Positions 23,550 to 36,000 of a DNA stretch of 64,000 bases are shown here, piece after piece. The stretch comes from Ascochyta rabiei (lineage: Eukaryota; Ascomycota; Dothideomycetes; Pleosporales; Didymellaceae), in NCBI RefSeq assembly GCF_004011695.2, contig NC_082412.1, positions 992,001 through 1,056,000 on the forward strand. Reading direction: 5' to 3'. Every line of letters begins with the position of its first letter. Positions within the stretch are counted from its first letter, which is position 1. The translations under genes and the position numbers were made by a program. Below the pieces are notes generated by a model. It was not told the DNA's origin, searched no databases, and was given only the letters and a program-made list of their open reading frames with translations.

Positions 23550-23557
23550 CTTATATA
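23550..23557 (-). promoter_or_regulatory. TATA box of the small secreted protein gene
   Basis: Minus-strand TATATAAG, 127 bp upstream of the ATG at 23423. Between them is a pyrimidine-rich leader with repeated atcaacaa/atcaacac, typical of fungal 5' untranslated regions. Confidence 0.55.
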
Positions 23558-23569
23558 GTGCTTTAGTGT

Positions 23570-24246
23570 AGCTACACGCTACCGCTACTACGCAATCCAG
23601 TTACAAAGCAGTTTCAGAAAAAGCGACTACAGAGACTACAAATACAAGACTGCAAATATAAGATAGGCTAAGATTAGAAAGAACAACTAGAGTGAACTGT
23701 AATTCATGTATTGCGTCTTAATACCCTTCTGGTTTCAAGAAAGGCGCAGACTGCAGAACGCTGAAACTCTACCCAAATCAAGCGAGCTATGCAGAACACT
23801 AAAACAGCATCTACTTTAAGCAACTTCTACACAACAACACTAGATGCTAATGCTTAGCCTTCTAAGTAAGAATTGTAGAATGTAGAAGGTTCTATAGTTT
23901 ATGTTACACAGAGAAATGCTGTGTCTCAGCAGTACATACAGCAGAAGGTCCCAAAGATAAGAAGTTTTACAGTCTGCACATATTTTAAAGCTAAGTAATA
24001 CTCTACCTACCTAACTTTCAGCGAATAGTCTAAACCAGGCCTAGATTGTATTTTTAGCGTCGTTTCAACCCCTTTCCCCGCTATTTTAGGTTCTAGCGTG
24101 AAACCAGCCCGCTGAGCCAACCCCTTTGGGAACATATTAGAGCCTAGCCTGCAACACGTATTTAGTGTGCCTGCAACCTCTTTCTGCAGTTGTTTGCTTA
24201 GAAACACGCTAAGCGCAACAATAAGCGTCCTTCCCACGGGGTGCTG
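23570..24246. other. Intergenic, no gene seen
   Basis: The stretch lies upstream of the secreted protein promoter. An open frame on the minus strand (24007-24237) begins with GTG and has no family resemblance, so I do not call it. The right end runs into the 10-bp minisatellite. Confidence 0.5.
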
Positions 24247-24378
24247 GGGAACTTAGGGGAACTTAGGGGAACCTAGGGGAACCTAGGGGAACTTAGGGGA
24301 ACTTAGGGGAACTTAGGGGAACTTAGGGGAATTTTGGGGAATCTAGGGGAATCTAGGGGAATCTAGGGGAATTTTGGG
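24247..24378. repeat. 10-bp minisatellite, about 13 units
   Basis: Units of the form acttagggga, with acctagggga, atctagggga and attttgggga variants, run head to tail. Variants are grouped: ctt, cct, ctt and then tct/ttt blocks, as expected of an array that grew by local duplication. No coding frame uses it. Confidence 0.9.
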
Positions 24379-24671
24379 TTAGATTGCGAGATCTAGACAA
24401 ATGTGGCTTGTAAGCTTTAGTTATCCGGTATATGCATCTTTGCATGCACAAAGATGGTGATATAGCCAGCCTGCATAAACAGAGGTGTAGCTACATAATA
24501 TCACGCACGATCCTGCAAGGCTGTACGCTCTTTGGCATCCTTTACTCACCGCTCTTTAGTCCTTCATCAGAAGCGCCAGCTCTAGACACCGGCACTGATT
24601 CAAGCTATGGATGGTCCACAATCGGTATGTATCCTGAATATGTGTCCTTCAGCCTCCTTACCATTTCTGAG

Positions 24672-25686
24672 CAAGTTACAAGCCTATATTTATAGTCCAA
24701 CAGGAAGACAAACCTCTTAGTGAACCTTAACAGATCCTAATTGTCTTTCGTGAAGATGGAAACATCTACGTAAGGGTCAATATGGCTCGTGACTACAAGA
24801 AAGCTTATGATTGGAGGGTGCACGAGTATCTACCACTTACTTTCGACGTCGGCGATTTCAGACGCAGATTCTCCAGAAACAAGCACAGAGAAGTCATGAA
24901 AGAACTCAATCAGAGGGTTGCAGAGCTCGAAAAAGACAGGGTTGAAAGTACAGCTACAACCACTATCTGGGTTGAACGAGTTTCGGGATGGCTGCAACCC
25001 TTATTAGGATGTCTACCATTCGAAGTTGGGAACCATCCAGCTGATGGCTTCCAAGAGGATGAATCAAAGCGTCACAGTTCTATTAACAGCAATATGAATA
25101 ATCGCAAGGTATAAATCCGTGCGTCACAACAGTCAATGACACTACAGCGAACTTCAATCGGGGAATGTACCCACCAGGTCGCACCTGCAGGAGGAGCGAA
25201 TATGGTAAGTGCCTATTATCTGCGCACTTCTTGCTTGAGCTTACTCTCAATATTTAGTACGTACCTCCAGCTGCGGCCACCAAAGTTTTGATTCCTTCCG
25301 ACTCAATCGAAAACACGTCAATGGGGTGTCATATCGCTCAGCTAAACTATCATAATCTACAATTACACCCTCAGCCTTCTCTCTCTAACTACAACCTTGC
25401 TTACGACCTACCATCTACAATTCGTGCCAATCCTGCCAGTCCTGCCAATCCTGGAGAAGACACAGTTTTATAGATTGTATCTTTTGGGGCGTTTTCCGGC
25501 ATTGGCGCCAGAGCACAGAAGATGCTGGTATGCAGGGATCAAAAGGGTCGGTTTGTGCTAGGAAATATTAGTCTTGAAAAGCTGTGCGCTGGTCGGGAAG
25601 GCAACATCAGGACCTTCGTTGATGGGTTTGATTATTTGGTTGCCCAGAGGCTTCATCGAAGCAAAACAAATTGCTGTTACTACTGA
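24672..25686 (+). pseudogene. Unknown fungal protein, two exons, RIP-type stops
   Basis: A single frame can be followed from about 24672 through ATG 24782 to 25204, where a 53-nt intron (GTAAGT donor at 25205, TTTAG acceptor ending 25257) joins in phase to 25258-25686. Stops interrupt it at about 24729 (TAA), at about 25112 (TAA) and at 25471 (TAG, V-L-stop-I-V-S), all at positions where CAA or CAG is the likely ancestor. Visible features are a charged coiled-coil-like stretch (KHREVMKELNQRVAELEKD), a Pro/Ala-rich linker (NPASPANPG) and a C-terminal segment GAFSGIGARAQKMLVCR. I do not recognise the family. The longest uninterrupted piece is 110 residues (24782-25114). An upstream exon ending at a GTATGT near 24625 is possible. 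Confidence 0.5.
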
Positions 25687-25786
25687 GAAAAGGTGCTAGT
25701 GCGTAAGTAGCGCTACAAAGAAGGAGTTTATATTGTAGTTCAAGCTAAACAACCACTAACATCTACATTACAAACTTACCTTTCTA

Positions 25787-26050
25787 GTGTCGCTTAAGAA
25801 GATAACGTCTTTAATCTTTATAAATGTGAATTTGCTCATAGCTACTGTAGCAATAATCTTAGTAGTTGATAAGAAATGTGGGTATGTGCCGCACCCAAAC
25901 TACGATACAGACCTGCTGTGCATGAACACTAATAAGGGTGGGTCTGTGCGTGACGTGCCGTCCTCGCAAAGCGCGGAACTGAAGACCAGAACGACGTCGG
26001 GAACGGGTCCTTTCTGCACCGGCTTGTGGCCCCTGTCAGTATGTAAGTGA
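25787..26050 (+). other. Uncertain open frame with a hydrophobic N-terminal segment
   Basis: The frame starts at GTG rather than ATG and has a membrane-like stretch (LIFINVNLLIATVAIILVV), then a hydrophilic tail. A GTATGTAAG donor-like site lies at its end, with a CTAAC branch-like sequence about 35 nt on, so it could be an exon. There is no family match and I would not treat it as a gene without transcript data. Confidence 0.2.
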
Positions 26051-26262
26051 CTAGATTAGCCAGACAGCACTAACAGAAGAAGTACTAAATCGCCCTTAAA
26101 CTGCCACTGGCTCGTCCGACAATTACTGAGCGTACTCTGAGCGAGATAGAAGGCTGTCACGTGTAAACTCACTGCGTAAATGTTCTCCACCATCAATTTC
26201 AAGCAAGCCTGCGATAGGTAATCCTCTCTGTCCATGCTGTTGAACGACAGTCACTGACATCC

Positions 26263-27249
26263 AACGACAGCTGCCATTAAAAGAAGATACGATGCGTCCG
26301 CGGAACTAACAGCAAATGCAAACGTTGTAAAATAGCAGGTTTTGCGTGCACATTCCTCGCTGTACCTAAGAAGAGAGGGCGTAAATTCACAAAGGCCAAT
26401 GCAATATCCGAGCTGTGCGAAAAACAACAAGACCTGGATCCAGTATATTTGGAAAGATACAGGGCTGGCAGCTGTTCAGAATTCCAAAGGATAGAAAGTC
26501 TCTTGCAAGATACAATTTACTGTATCAGCTGTGTATTATCTCTCAGACCGTAAGTTCTACTGAAGCTTAAGACTCTCTCAACCATGAACCTAGACTGAGG
26601 ATTGCAAAGCTTTGAGATACCGCCAAGTGCTGCAGGCCAAATTCTACCAGGTACAATTGCAACAGAAACGTCGCCGATTTCTGAAAGGCAAAGTCTGTCC
26701 GAGACAATTGAATTCAAGACAGCCTCATCAAGTTACGCTAGAGGAGGGATTATTAGTGAAGAGGCCGCTTCCCAGACAAATGACTTTGCGGCATGTATCC
26801 GTGCTTATACTCTTGCCCCTGTTCCTTACACAACATGTACTCTAGAGCTTCCAGTTTACTTCTCAGAGTTTAAGGCTGTAATGAGCGTCAAGATATACTT
26901 GCCAGTCTTGATCGCTCGCGGCCCACCTTCAACTTCACTACTCAGCATCACTGAATACTTGACCGCGTTCGGATAGTCTCCATCTAGCAGTGACTCAATC
27001 TAGACAGAATGTCAAGAACTTCTCGGAAATCTTGTAAGGATAGCTAAGGACCTAATTCCTATGGTTCGAGACAAGATAATAAAAGACTTTCTAGTGCTTC
27101 TGAGCCGCTTGGGACAGCAAGTGCTCACAAAGAAAGGCACCTAGGTTGAACTTTGTGGTCTGGGCAAGAAAAAGGTTGTCGTACGACATGAAGGAAACGT
27201 GCAAATGATAAATGTTGACAACGTGGACTGGGCTTCATTCACAGGCTAA
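26263..27249 (+). pseudogene. Zn2Cys6 (Gal4-type) transcription regulator, RIP-inactivated
   Basis: The frame reads C-H-stop-KKIRC, then SKCKRCKIAGFACTF and PKKRGRK. That is C-x6-C-x7-C-x2-C-x6-C, five of the six zinc ligands of a fungal binuclear cluster followed by its usual basic linker. The same frame continues to 27249 through two stops between 26551 and 26600, a 124-residue open stretch (26602-26976) and further TAGs at about 26974, 27001 and 27142. It ends VDWASFTG. Family members are DNA-binding regulators in the nucleus. The first Cys is not visible, either lost or on an upstream exon. The C-terminal half has no family I can name. Confidence 0.65.
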
Positions 27250-27299
27250 AGCATTTTGCTTGTTTACTTCTTAGTTATCATTACAATGGAAGGCTATAC

Positions 27300-28410
27300 T
27301 CATCTGGGGCCTACTCCTCCTTTCATCGCTAATACAGTTGCCCTAATCCTGCCTACTTGCCCCGACGCCGCATTACTGACGCAAGGCTATCGACGCTCGT
27401 CAATGTAGAGGGATGATTCCATCTAAGTACTTCTACTTTGCCTCTTAAAGATTGCTAATGTAACTCTTCAGACTCCTCGTATCTGCCCTGACACTGCAGC
27501 ACTACCGCTAAGTTGCTTATACTAGTAAGCGTGGAAGGATAGCAATTTCTGAGTATCTCGCGGAATCTATGCAGGGATTGTTAGTTTAGCTTTATCGCTT
27601 GCTTATATTTGCCTTAGTGCTGCAATACAAGCGCCAAGTTGCTTATACTCGTCAGTGTGTTAACATAACATAGACCTATTACCATCTTGCTTCCCCTTAG
27701 TGCCAGTCAGCTAAGTCTCTCTAAGTCTTTGTACTTTCTATAATCCTAAAGCGCTAGGGCTAAATTGCTGGTAATTGTAAGCGTGAAGGGATGTAATAAA
27801 CCTAATGTCTTCTTGAATCCCTTTAAAGCTCGCCTGTGCAATACCACTGCTTTATGATGATTGCCCTGACTTAACAACACCCCAGCCAGTATTTCCACGC
27901 TTAACAGGGTTTGAAAATTGTTTGGTTCCAGCAGCTTCTCTCGTACTTTAAGTGCTTCTGTAATTATATCTTGTGCTGTGTTGCAATCTCCTTGCATCTA
28001 TAGATACCATGCTACGTTCGTAGCTATCTGTGCCCATGCCTCCCAGGACATGACAGAAACCAGGAAACAGTTGTAAGCGAGTTCAGCTTAAGAAAGCAGT
28101 TGCTGACATCTTATCCAATTCTCAAACTCTCTAGTGGGGAACTCCTGGGCCAAGTATTCTAGGTAGGGGTTATTGTCATTGTTTTGAGGTGACCCAACAG
28201 TCTTTAGGTCATGATTTGCTCGTCTAAACATCCTGTGTCTAATCTTGTTTGCCTGATACAGAAGAGGTCTTAACTTAGACTCTCGTTGTTGTGACAAAGA
28301 TGTATACATGCCTGTATATAAATCGACTACCTTGAACCTGAGATACTTGACTATTTGAGGGACACAAAAATCCATCCTCGAAAGCATATTCCTTACAAAC
28401 AATTGCAAAG
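27300..28410 (-). pseudogene. TPR-repeat C-terminus of an NLR-type protein, RIP-inactivated
   Basis: One minus-strand frame runs from about 28410 down to 27300 with stops at former Gln/Trp codons. It opens with the pre-TPR segment EFPTREFENWIRCQQLL, seen in fungal NB-ARC/TPR proteins. Then come about 42-residue kinesin-light-chain-type repeats: GDCNTAQDIITEALKVREKL, then TLLSVEILAGVLLSQG, TLTSISNLALVLQHQ-type units (NTLTSISNLALVLQ and STLTSISNLAVVLQCQGRYE) and HPSTLTSVDSLASVM. In intact relatives these repeats follow a nucleotide-binding domain and act in fungal self/non-self recognition. No NB-ARC or effector domain is found upstream, so the gene is also 5'-truncated. Two unbroken stretches remain (28088-28408 and 27746-27997), in the same phase. 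Confidence 0.7.
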
Positions 28411-29284
28411 CAATTAGAGAGCAATTTTAAATAGTTAATGAAGGAACATAGACAAAAAGACCTTCTAAGTGGTTTTTCTCGTTTTGACTAACCAAATACC
28501 GGACCCAAGAATGTTGCTAACTGTGCCCTTGCTAGTAGACTGAATCAAGAAAACAGAAGGGCAGGAAACTGTGCGAGCGTCAAGGACGGGGATGAGGATC
28601 TTGCGCAACAACTCCCAAGTACCGTACTATGGAAACAGAGGAACTAGAAAGGCAGGAAACTGTTTTTGTGCAAGTAGTGAATACTGCATCCTGTAAGCTG
28701 CAGTATAATCACGCGTGGGTGAAATCTCGGAGGATTGATCAGGCCGCCAATGAGGCACAGTAATATAGCGGCTTTCGGCGACTAGGGTAGATACCGCCAC
28801 TTGTTCTAGCATCTGGGCGTCGATCTGCCCCCTCCAAATTCCTCGAGTGAGAAGAACAGACTAACGCTTCTCTCTTTACTCTTTTCCAGTTTCAAAGCAC
28901 GTACAGGCCCTGCACAAGCTAAAGTACTCTAATAGCAAGCCTTTGTTTGCGATTGGCCCAGTGGATTCGCGGGATATATTCACATCAACAAGAGACTGCT
29001 AAGAAAACAGGATCATCACGCTTTTGCGGCTTTGTTCTAGGGATCAAGCAGCAGACAGTTTTTATTGCGGTTTAGAGCGGCGGCAACTTGTATTATGTCA
29101 CAACCGCGCTGAGAGAGCTCAATACAAGCTTTTGAGAGAGTTCAGGAGGGTAGAGATTGCATTGAGTGAGATAGTTATGTAAGCTCTTCACACTCTTAAA
29201 TGGTGTCTCTTATTGCGCTTTGTAGGGCCTATTTAGGGTAAGCTACTTAGGTTGCATACTTTTTTCGCTTGTGTTCTCTACAGA
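28411..29284. other. Intergenic, no confident gene
   Basis: A 61-residue minus-strand frame with an ATG (28627-28812) has no recognisable features. Around 28960-29180 two plus-strand frames read smoothly for 40-50 residues, which hints at a further gene remnant, but they conflict and neither has a start or family match. Confidence 0.4.
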
Positions 29285-31800
29285 CTAGTTACCATAGCTT
29301 GTAGAAGACCCTTTCAACACATCTGTAAGGCTTGTGCGAGGTTTCTTAAATGGATCAGTTATATCAGCAGGTAGGGCACCAGTGTCAACTTTAACCCCTC
29401 TTAAGGGATCCTCATCCTCGTCATCTTCCGACTCCTTACTGCTGCTACTACTGCCTGTCTTAAAGCCGTCTCGTTCGTTCTCTGGAAAAAGCCATAGGGT
29501 CTCCTAAAGGTTGTTTGTAGTTAGAGGCTTCTAAGTCTAGGGATAAAGTTTCTAAACCTTACATGCCTTAAAGTACACCTGCCTCTGCTAATAGGTTGCT
29601 TCTATTATAAAAATTGCCTCTCTCTAAACTTTTTCCTGGTAAGTTGCGTAAACTGTGTCCTGCAGAGCATGTCTAGGTTAATCTTGTCTTTGTACACAAC
29701 CTTGATATAAGCATCCTAGCGCTGTTCTTTCGTTCTACGGCGCACATAGCCCTCTGCTTAAGGCAGCAACACAACTAGACTAATACTAAGAATTAGATAA
29801 TTCCCTTTTATATCTTTCTTTCGTTGCTTAAGATTAAAGTTAACCACTTTTTGATCAGCTAACTTCTCTGCACCCCCTGGCCCTAAGTCACTTCCTTTCA
29901 GCACTTTGAGATATTCTATTCCTGGAACATCTAGGCCAGCATTTACAAAGTAACAGTTGAACCTTGCGTTGTCTGTTGTAGAGACCCTTGTCGCGACAAG
30001 AGGTCCGTGCTCCGTCATGCTGTTGTCATACTGGAACATCTCCGTAACGTTTCCTCCGAATTTCAGCGACGTAATATTAATATCTCGAAGCATATCTTCT
30101 GATAAGTTGGTACCAGTGATATGTGAAGCTCCAACAGCGCGAGTTCTCGTAGTTTCGGCCGTCACTTCTGGTGGGGTTTTAGCAGAGGAATCTACTGTAG
30201 CTTCATGTACTACAGGTTTAGCAGTAGTTTCTAGGTTTAGAGTTGAATCGCTTGGAGGCTGTCCAAACTCTATAGAGCGTACCAAACCTACTGCTGCCTC
30301 TTAGCGACGGAGCTGCCCTATAAGTCTTGTGACGTTCATTTGCACATGCTTGTAATGTCCTTCCTTGTACTGTGCAAGTATCTCGTTTAAGATAGACAGA
30401 GGCAAGGAGTTGTCACCTGCTAATTCTTCTCTAAGGACTGCGATAGACTTGTCAATCTCCCCTATTTTCATGACCAGATTGCTCGCTCTTACAATAGATT
30501 AATCAGTAGCCATATTTTGGTTATCTACGCAGGAAACTAAGTCATAGATTGGTTGAGTAGCCTCGTCCTATCTGTCCAGCTGCTCAAGCGTAGGTTGCTC
30601 CAGTTCTTCCTTCAGGGCGTTATAGAGTTCTAGATTCTTACAAGAAAGTAAGACAAAATCTTAAAACACGGATATGGCTCGATCACTTAAGACTTAGGTA
30701 GGTGGGATGCCCTTCTCTTTAAGGTTGTCCAGAAAGATCAGAGCAGTCTGAAGAAGCTTCTCCGTCTTGTTCTTTCTATCTGCTAGCGACTTCTCCTTGT
30801 GCGACTTTTTGTTTGTCAAATCTATAGCCTCTTCTAAGTTAGGTTAACTAGCTGCAAGTTGTTGCTTGTACTCTGCAATCTTCTTGTTATACACTTCTTC
30901 AGAAGGCATCTTGTTAAGCACCTTTAGTGCCTTCTCTATCGCGTAGATCTGCGCACAGAGCTTATCAGCTAGGAACTTCTACTTCTTAAGAAGTTCCTCT
31001 TTTAATAGTTGTCCTGCTTCCTTAACGTAATAATTATGCAGCTGCTTCCTGCGTAGCATCTTTTAGCTCTCTAGCTGGCCAGCAAGGTCTTCCTAAAGTT
31101 TCTTTAGCCTTGTATGATAAAGTGCGTTAGCTTTAGTATTAAACTATATATTAACGTTTAGGAGCTAGTTGTAATATTGCTTAATCTTTTTATTTGCTTG
31201 CTTAACAATTTCTAATCTTAGTGTTGTTAGTTTCTCCTAACTGCCTTTAACCTATTAGAATTTAAGCACATAGTAGAGACTGCGCTATTGCTTTTTAACT
31301 TCTTCAGGTCGTCTCTTAGGAAGTGCTTAATTAGATTGTTTGCTTATGTAATTCGAGAAGCCTTTATTGGCTGTAGCAGCCGCTTATCTGCAATCTGCAG
31401 CGTCTCTTTTGTTATAATACTCTTGTCCTCGCGCTGCCCTTCGGACTTCTTTTGCTGCTTTTTTCTCTTTATTCCTTGCAATACTCTTCTCTTCATTAGT
31501 GTTGACATCACTGTCTAAATCAACATGAGAGGACAGTTCGCTCTCATCGATTGCATTGTCCTCGCTGTCCATGGCGTATGGACTGTCGCTGTCCACCTCT
31601 TCCAATCCCTTTCCTTCAGTTCGTCTGACCGATTGAATCTTTGAGTCCCCAGCTAATACTTCAGTTGCCTTGCGGTCTTTGTCATTCTTCTCCTCAATCT
31701 TGTGCTTTCCCTTTCCCTTCTTGTCCTGCCGAAGCTTTGTTACTTGATGAACGCTTGATGTAGCTGAAGCAGGCACGGGATGATGGATTCCTGTTGACAT
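29285..31800 (-). pseudogene. Long charged coiled-coil-like protein, unknown family, RIP-inactivated
   Basis: It starts at ATG 31800 with a basic, Lys-rich N-terminus (KKGKGKHKIEEKNDKDRK) and an acidic Ser/Asp block. One frame can be followed for 2 kb to 29758 through many TAG/TAA codons. The region 30280-31380 is Lys/Glu/Leu-rich with heptad-like spacing. A cleaner 175-residue stretch (29758-30285) ends in a hydrophobic segment (LILSISLVVLL). Beyond about 29620 the reading shifts frame into an acidic tail (KESEDDEDEDPLRG) ending at 29285, so an intron or a frameshift lies there. Intact it would be roughly 830 residues. Nuclear location is a guess from the basic and acidic blocks. I do not recognise the family. 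Confidence 0.5.
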
Positions 31801-32131
31801 TGTGTAGTGGAGTTGGTGGGCTGTTATGAAAAAGGATAGTAAAACCTTGAGTCCGGCTCAAGTTCGAAAGTTCAAGTTGATGTGAAAGTTTGGATCTGTT
31901 CTGCTTAATTGAACCGACGAAACAGCCACTTATGTATTAGAATTGAACACTGAATGACAGAAACCTGCTCTCAATATTAGTAAAGAAGCTACAGGAAGCA
32001 TGCATGGGATGTATTGGTAATGCAAGAGGCGGTTACTGACAACACCAGAATCCAGTTCCTAGGAACGTGGACCATCACTCTGACACTAAAGATCACTCCG
32101 CCCCAGATGCCTCCTAATCCAGAAAGCAATT

Positions 32132-32404
32132 ATGGCTCGATTTTCAACTTTGTTTTTTTCGGCCTTGGGAGTTGTAGTGCTAGCCTCTACACCTGGCGCG
32201 GATACGGCCAGTCTCAGTCTCTAGAACAAGCACCACCTGCAACCATTGCATCCGCTATAGGCCTGGAACCGAACCTCTCTTACTACTAAAACATCTATTT
32301 TAACAAACAAAACTCATACGAGCAGGCTTAATTCCACCTTTGTGGTTACTGTTGGTGACCGAGGAGAACTGGTTTTCTCTCCTCCTTCGCTGAACGCATT
32401 GATT
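32132..32404 (+). pseudogene. Cupredoxin-like secreted protein, 5' part, cut by a LINE
   Basis: ATG 32132 opens a signal peptide (MARFSTLFFSALGVVVLAS). After two in-frame TAGs comes a Ser/Thr-rich stretch and then TFVVTVGDRGELVFSPPSLNA. This resembles the first strands of fungal plastocyanin-like (extracellular serine-rich) proteins, where the family shows H.V.VG..G.L.F.P..V.A. The frame ends at the (ATTG)n tail of the LINE, so the metal-ligand part and the GPI region are missing. The rest of the gene is not found on the other side of the LINE. Family assignment rests on one short segment. Confidence 0.45.
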
Positions 32405-32418
32405 GATTGATTGATTGA
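32398..32418. repeat. (ATTG)n tail of the LINE
   Basis: Five ATTG units, read as (CAAT)n on the minus strand, mark the 3' end of the non-LTR element. Simple-repeat tails are usual for LINEs that lack poly(A). Confidence 0.75.
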
Positions 32419-33049
32419 TAAATTTAACGTCCTGTGTGAGTCTAAGACTATATAAGACGAGAGCAGTTAAGCTACTCTAGTAATTTAAGGAGCGTGATTG
32501 TAAAAGGGGATAGTAAATATAGGTTCAGAGTCCTGTAGTGAGAGCCTATGCTCTAGGGGGTTAACAGCATTTTTTAGGTGTCTGTTGTTTATTGTAGGTA
32601 CTACTTACAGGTACCTATTCTAGTATCTAAAATAAAAGCTAGAGTAGCTAGAATTCCCTAGGTTGTGTGTAGTAGTAGTTACATTAAGAGTTGTTGTCCT
32701 TATAGGCTGTCCTGTATTATTTTTCTTACTTATTTATATTCTTTATAGCTAAGTAGGAGGTGTTAAGTTTTTTATATATAGCTGTAGATATATCTATTAC
32801 TATCTACCTTCTATATATTATAGAGGTATGCTTTATTATATCTATATCCTAGTTTTAGTTAGTAGTAGGCACTTACTACCTCTTGTTTAGTGTTCTTAGG
32901 TAGTTTTATCCTGTTTATTAGTCCTAGTTAGTATTTTACTGTGTAGGTGTCTGCTTTCCTTAGGATTACTTTAGCTTTGTAGGTAACTAGTTTATTATCC
33001 TATTTGTCTGTTATAATAGCCTTTACTTAAATTCTAGTTATAGCAATGC

Positions 33050-36000
33050 TTGTAGCAGTAGAGGTAGGCCTCCTTTTTATTGCTTCTTTTGCTAGAAGGT
33101 CTGCTTTCTTGTTTCCTGCAATGTCTTAGTGGCCAGGGGTCCATTTAAGGCTTATTGTGGCTCCTTTATCTTTAATAGTTCTAGCTGCCTTTATGCAGCG
33201 TATTTGCTAAGCCTGTCTAGGCTTGTTTAAAGGAGTTTTTAGTCTTAGGATAGCTACCTAGTTATCTGTAAAGACTTAGACGTCCTATCCTGTAGTAGCT
33301 ATAGTAGCTGCAATTTTAAAGCCTCTTATTATTCTTTCTAGTTCTCTATTGTATACAATTTGGCCTTTACTAATATTGTAGTTTATAGTGTAGATTTCCT
33401 TAGGCTCTTAGTTGTAGTCTAGGACTGTAATTCCTACTCCTATCCCTAGGCCTCCCTCTACAGAAGAAGCGTCTATGTAGATAGCTAGTACATTATTTCC
33501 TACTTTCTATAGCATCTGTGTTTTATGTACTTTTGCTTCTTCTTCTTTTAGTAGATTTAAGATTTTAGTTTAGTATGCAATAGCCTTGTTCTAGAGGTAG
33601 AAGTAAAAGTCTTTTAGTTTTTCTTCTCTTATATTAGGTATAGCTTTTTCTATAGACTGTATAATTTGCATAAGCTGTATAGGAGGCCCTATTCTTAGCC
33701 TAGTATAGTTTACCTCTCTTTGCTCTGTACTAGAGTCTAGGTCTGTGTTTTGTAGGGTAGATTTTAGCTATGTTGTAGCAGTGTAGATAGGGTGGTTCTT
33801 TAGAAGCTTCCTAGCTCTAAAGTTGTATTTTCTTATTACAGTGTTTAGTCTTATTATTAGAGGGGCTAGTGCTGCCTCTACCTCTTAAGAATTATAGGTA
33901 AGGTTTAGAAGGTGCCTAAGATTTTCCTAAGTACTAGGTTCTGTAGTCCTTGTAGTTGTTTTGCTATTCTAGCTTATTGCTTCTAGAAGACCTGGCATCT
34001 ATAGTCTGCTATGCTAGTAACACAGGCTAGGTATATTTATTAGAGAGCAGTAGGTATAAGGCCATTACTGCTGTTTGCTAGTCTACACATTCTATAGAAG
34101 GTGTTTCTTACTTAGCTAATCCTTATAGCAGCATGCTCCTTAAAGGAGAGCCTGTTGTCAAAGTAGATTCCTAGCTATTTAATAGTCTTTTTTGGTGTTA
34201 TAGTAGACCTGTCTAGCAGGGTAAGAGTGTATTTTTCTGCTTTTTAGCTTATAGTAAAGTGGATAAGTTTCTTTTTTAGCGCATTAAACTGTATTGCACA
34301 GCTAGATCCTTTTACAAATAGGCTAGCTATATCTCTTTCTAGTAGGCAGATGTTTTTCTTTAGGCTAGTTAATAATACTGTAATAGCTAGGTTGGCTAGG
34401 TAGGACAGCGAGTAGTTTGTAATTAACTAGAATAGAGGTTTATTATATATTAGGAACAGAATAGGTAAGACAGGGCTTCCTTGTAGGATTCTAGCGTTTA
34501 TATTGCTAAATTCTTCTGTTTCTCTATTAAAGGACAGTTGTAGTTAGCGTCTAGAGAGGAATAATTAGATCTAGGCTATTAGGCTGTAAGGTAGCTTTAG
34601 TTGTTGTAGGATAGTAAGTAGTTAGCCTAGTAAGACGTAGTTAAAGGCTCCTTTAATGTCTAGAAACACTGTAGTTATTATACGCTTTAGTTTCCTTTAT
34701 TCTTATACTTAGTTTAGCAGTAGTATAGAGGCGTCTATAGCTAATTTTTATACTCTTCTACCTAGTTATAAAGGGTGTAGTAGGGTAGTTATTTCTGCTA
34801 GTATGCTAAGCTGTTTAGCTACTAGTCTTTCTGTAACTTTACCTAGGCAGCTAAGGAGAGCAATTACCCTGTAGGCTTTAGGGGCTGCATAGTCTAGTTT
34901 GTTTAGCTTTTTAAGGATAACTCCTATTACCCTTTTCTAGATTTAAGGGTAGTATCTATAGTTAAATAGTGTAGAGAACATATAGAAGAATATGTCTGTT
35001 TCTACTTTATATACTGTAGTAATAATCTCCTAGTTTATTGCATCTAGTTCTAGAGAGCTACTTTAGATTTATAAGGAGCAGGCGTGTTCTAGCTCTTCTT
35101 TAGTAAGGGGTAGCTATTCCTAGCTACCTTCTTGGTAGGTTCTCTACTCTATAGGCTGAGAGGAAGGTAGTCTAGGGAAGAGAGTGTCTCTTAGTGCTAA
35201 GCACTTGCCTTAAAAGGAGTTCTCTATTCCCTTAGGGCCTTGTATAGCAGGTATGCTTTAGTTATCTATAGTCTTAGTATAGGACATTACCTTAAAGATT
35301 AATTTTATATCCTCTTTTTCTAGGAATTAGTTCTAGTAGTTGCGTTTTACTGCTTTTACTGTTTATAGGTAGCTGTTTCTAGTAATTAGGTAGTCCCTTT
35401 TCTATATATAAGTGGTTATAGGGCTAGTTACTAGTTCTCTCTGTAGGAGGCGTTGTTTGCTAAGTATGTTTGTCCTTGTTAGTTTTAGGTCTAGGTTCTA
35501 CTAAGGCGTGCTTCTTACACTAGTATAGCTTTGTAGGATTACAGTTGTAGCTGCGTTTGTTATTGCTATAGTAAGCCCCCTTCCTATTACTTTAAGCTGC
35601 TTTTCTAGCTCTCTGTCCTCTCCTTAGATGAGGAGTAGAGAGGTGCTAGTAGAGTGTCTAGGGCTTGTAGTATTTAGGGCAGGGCTTTTTCCTACTTCCT
35701 TTGCTAGCTCCTTCTAAAATAGGTCCTAGTCTGCCTTCTTAGTGTTAAACTAAGGAGTAGGGTTGTTTAGGAGCTGTGTTCTAGGCGTAGTAATTGTGAA
35801 CAGGATGCCTAGGTGGTCTAAGCCTATACCTGCTAGGGTTTGCTAGGCTTCTATCTAGTTTGCAAGCCTGTGTGTAGCAAAGGTAAGGTCTAGAATACTT
35901 TCCCTGCTTATGTTTAGCCTGTAGAAGGTGCCTATACTAGGGTTGTTTAGTAGCTCTAGGTTTTACTCTTCTATCTAGGCAATAAAACTACTAGCTTTTA

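Noticed and set aside
24007..24237. 76-residue minus-strand frame
   Set aside because: It begins with GTG, ends beside the minisatellite and has no family resemblance.
29957..30304. 115-residue plus-strand frame
   Set aside because: It mirrors the 175-residue open piece of the minus-strand charged protein, whose frame extends 2 kb in phase from ATG 31800; the plus frame has no such continuity.
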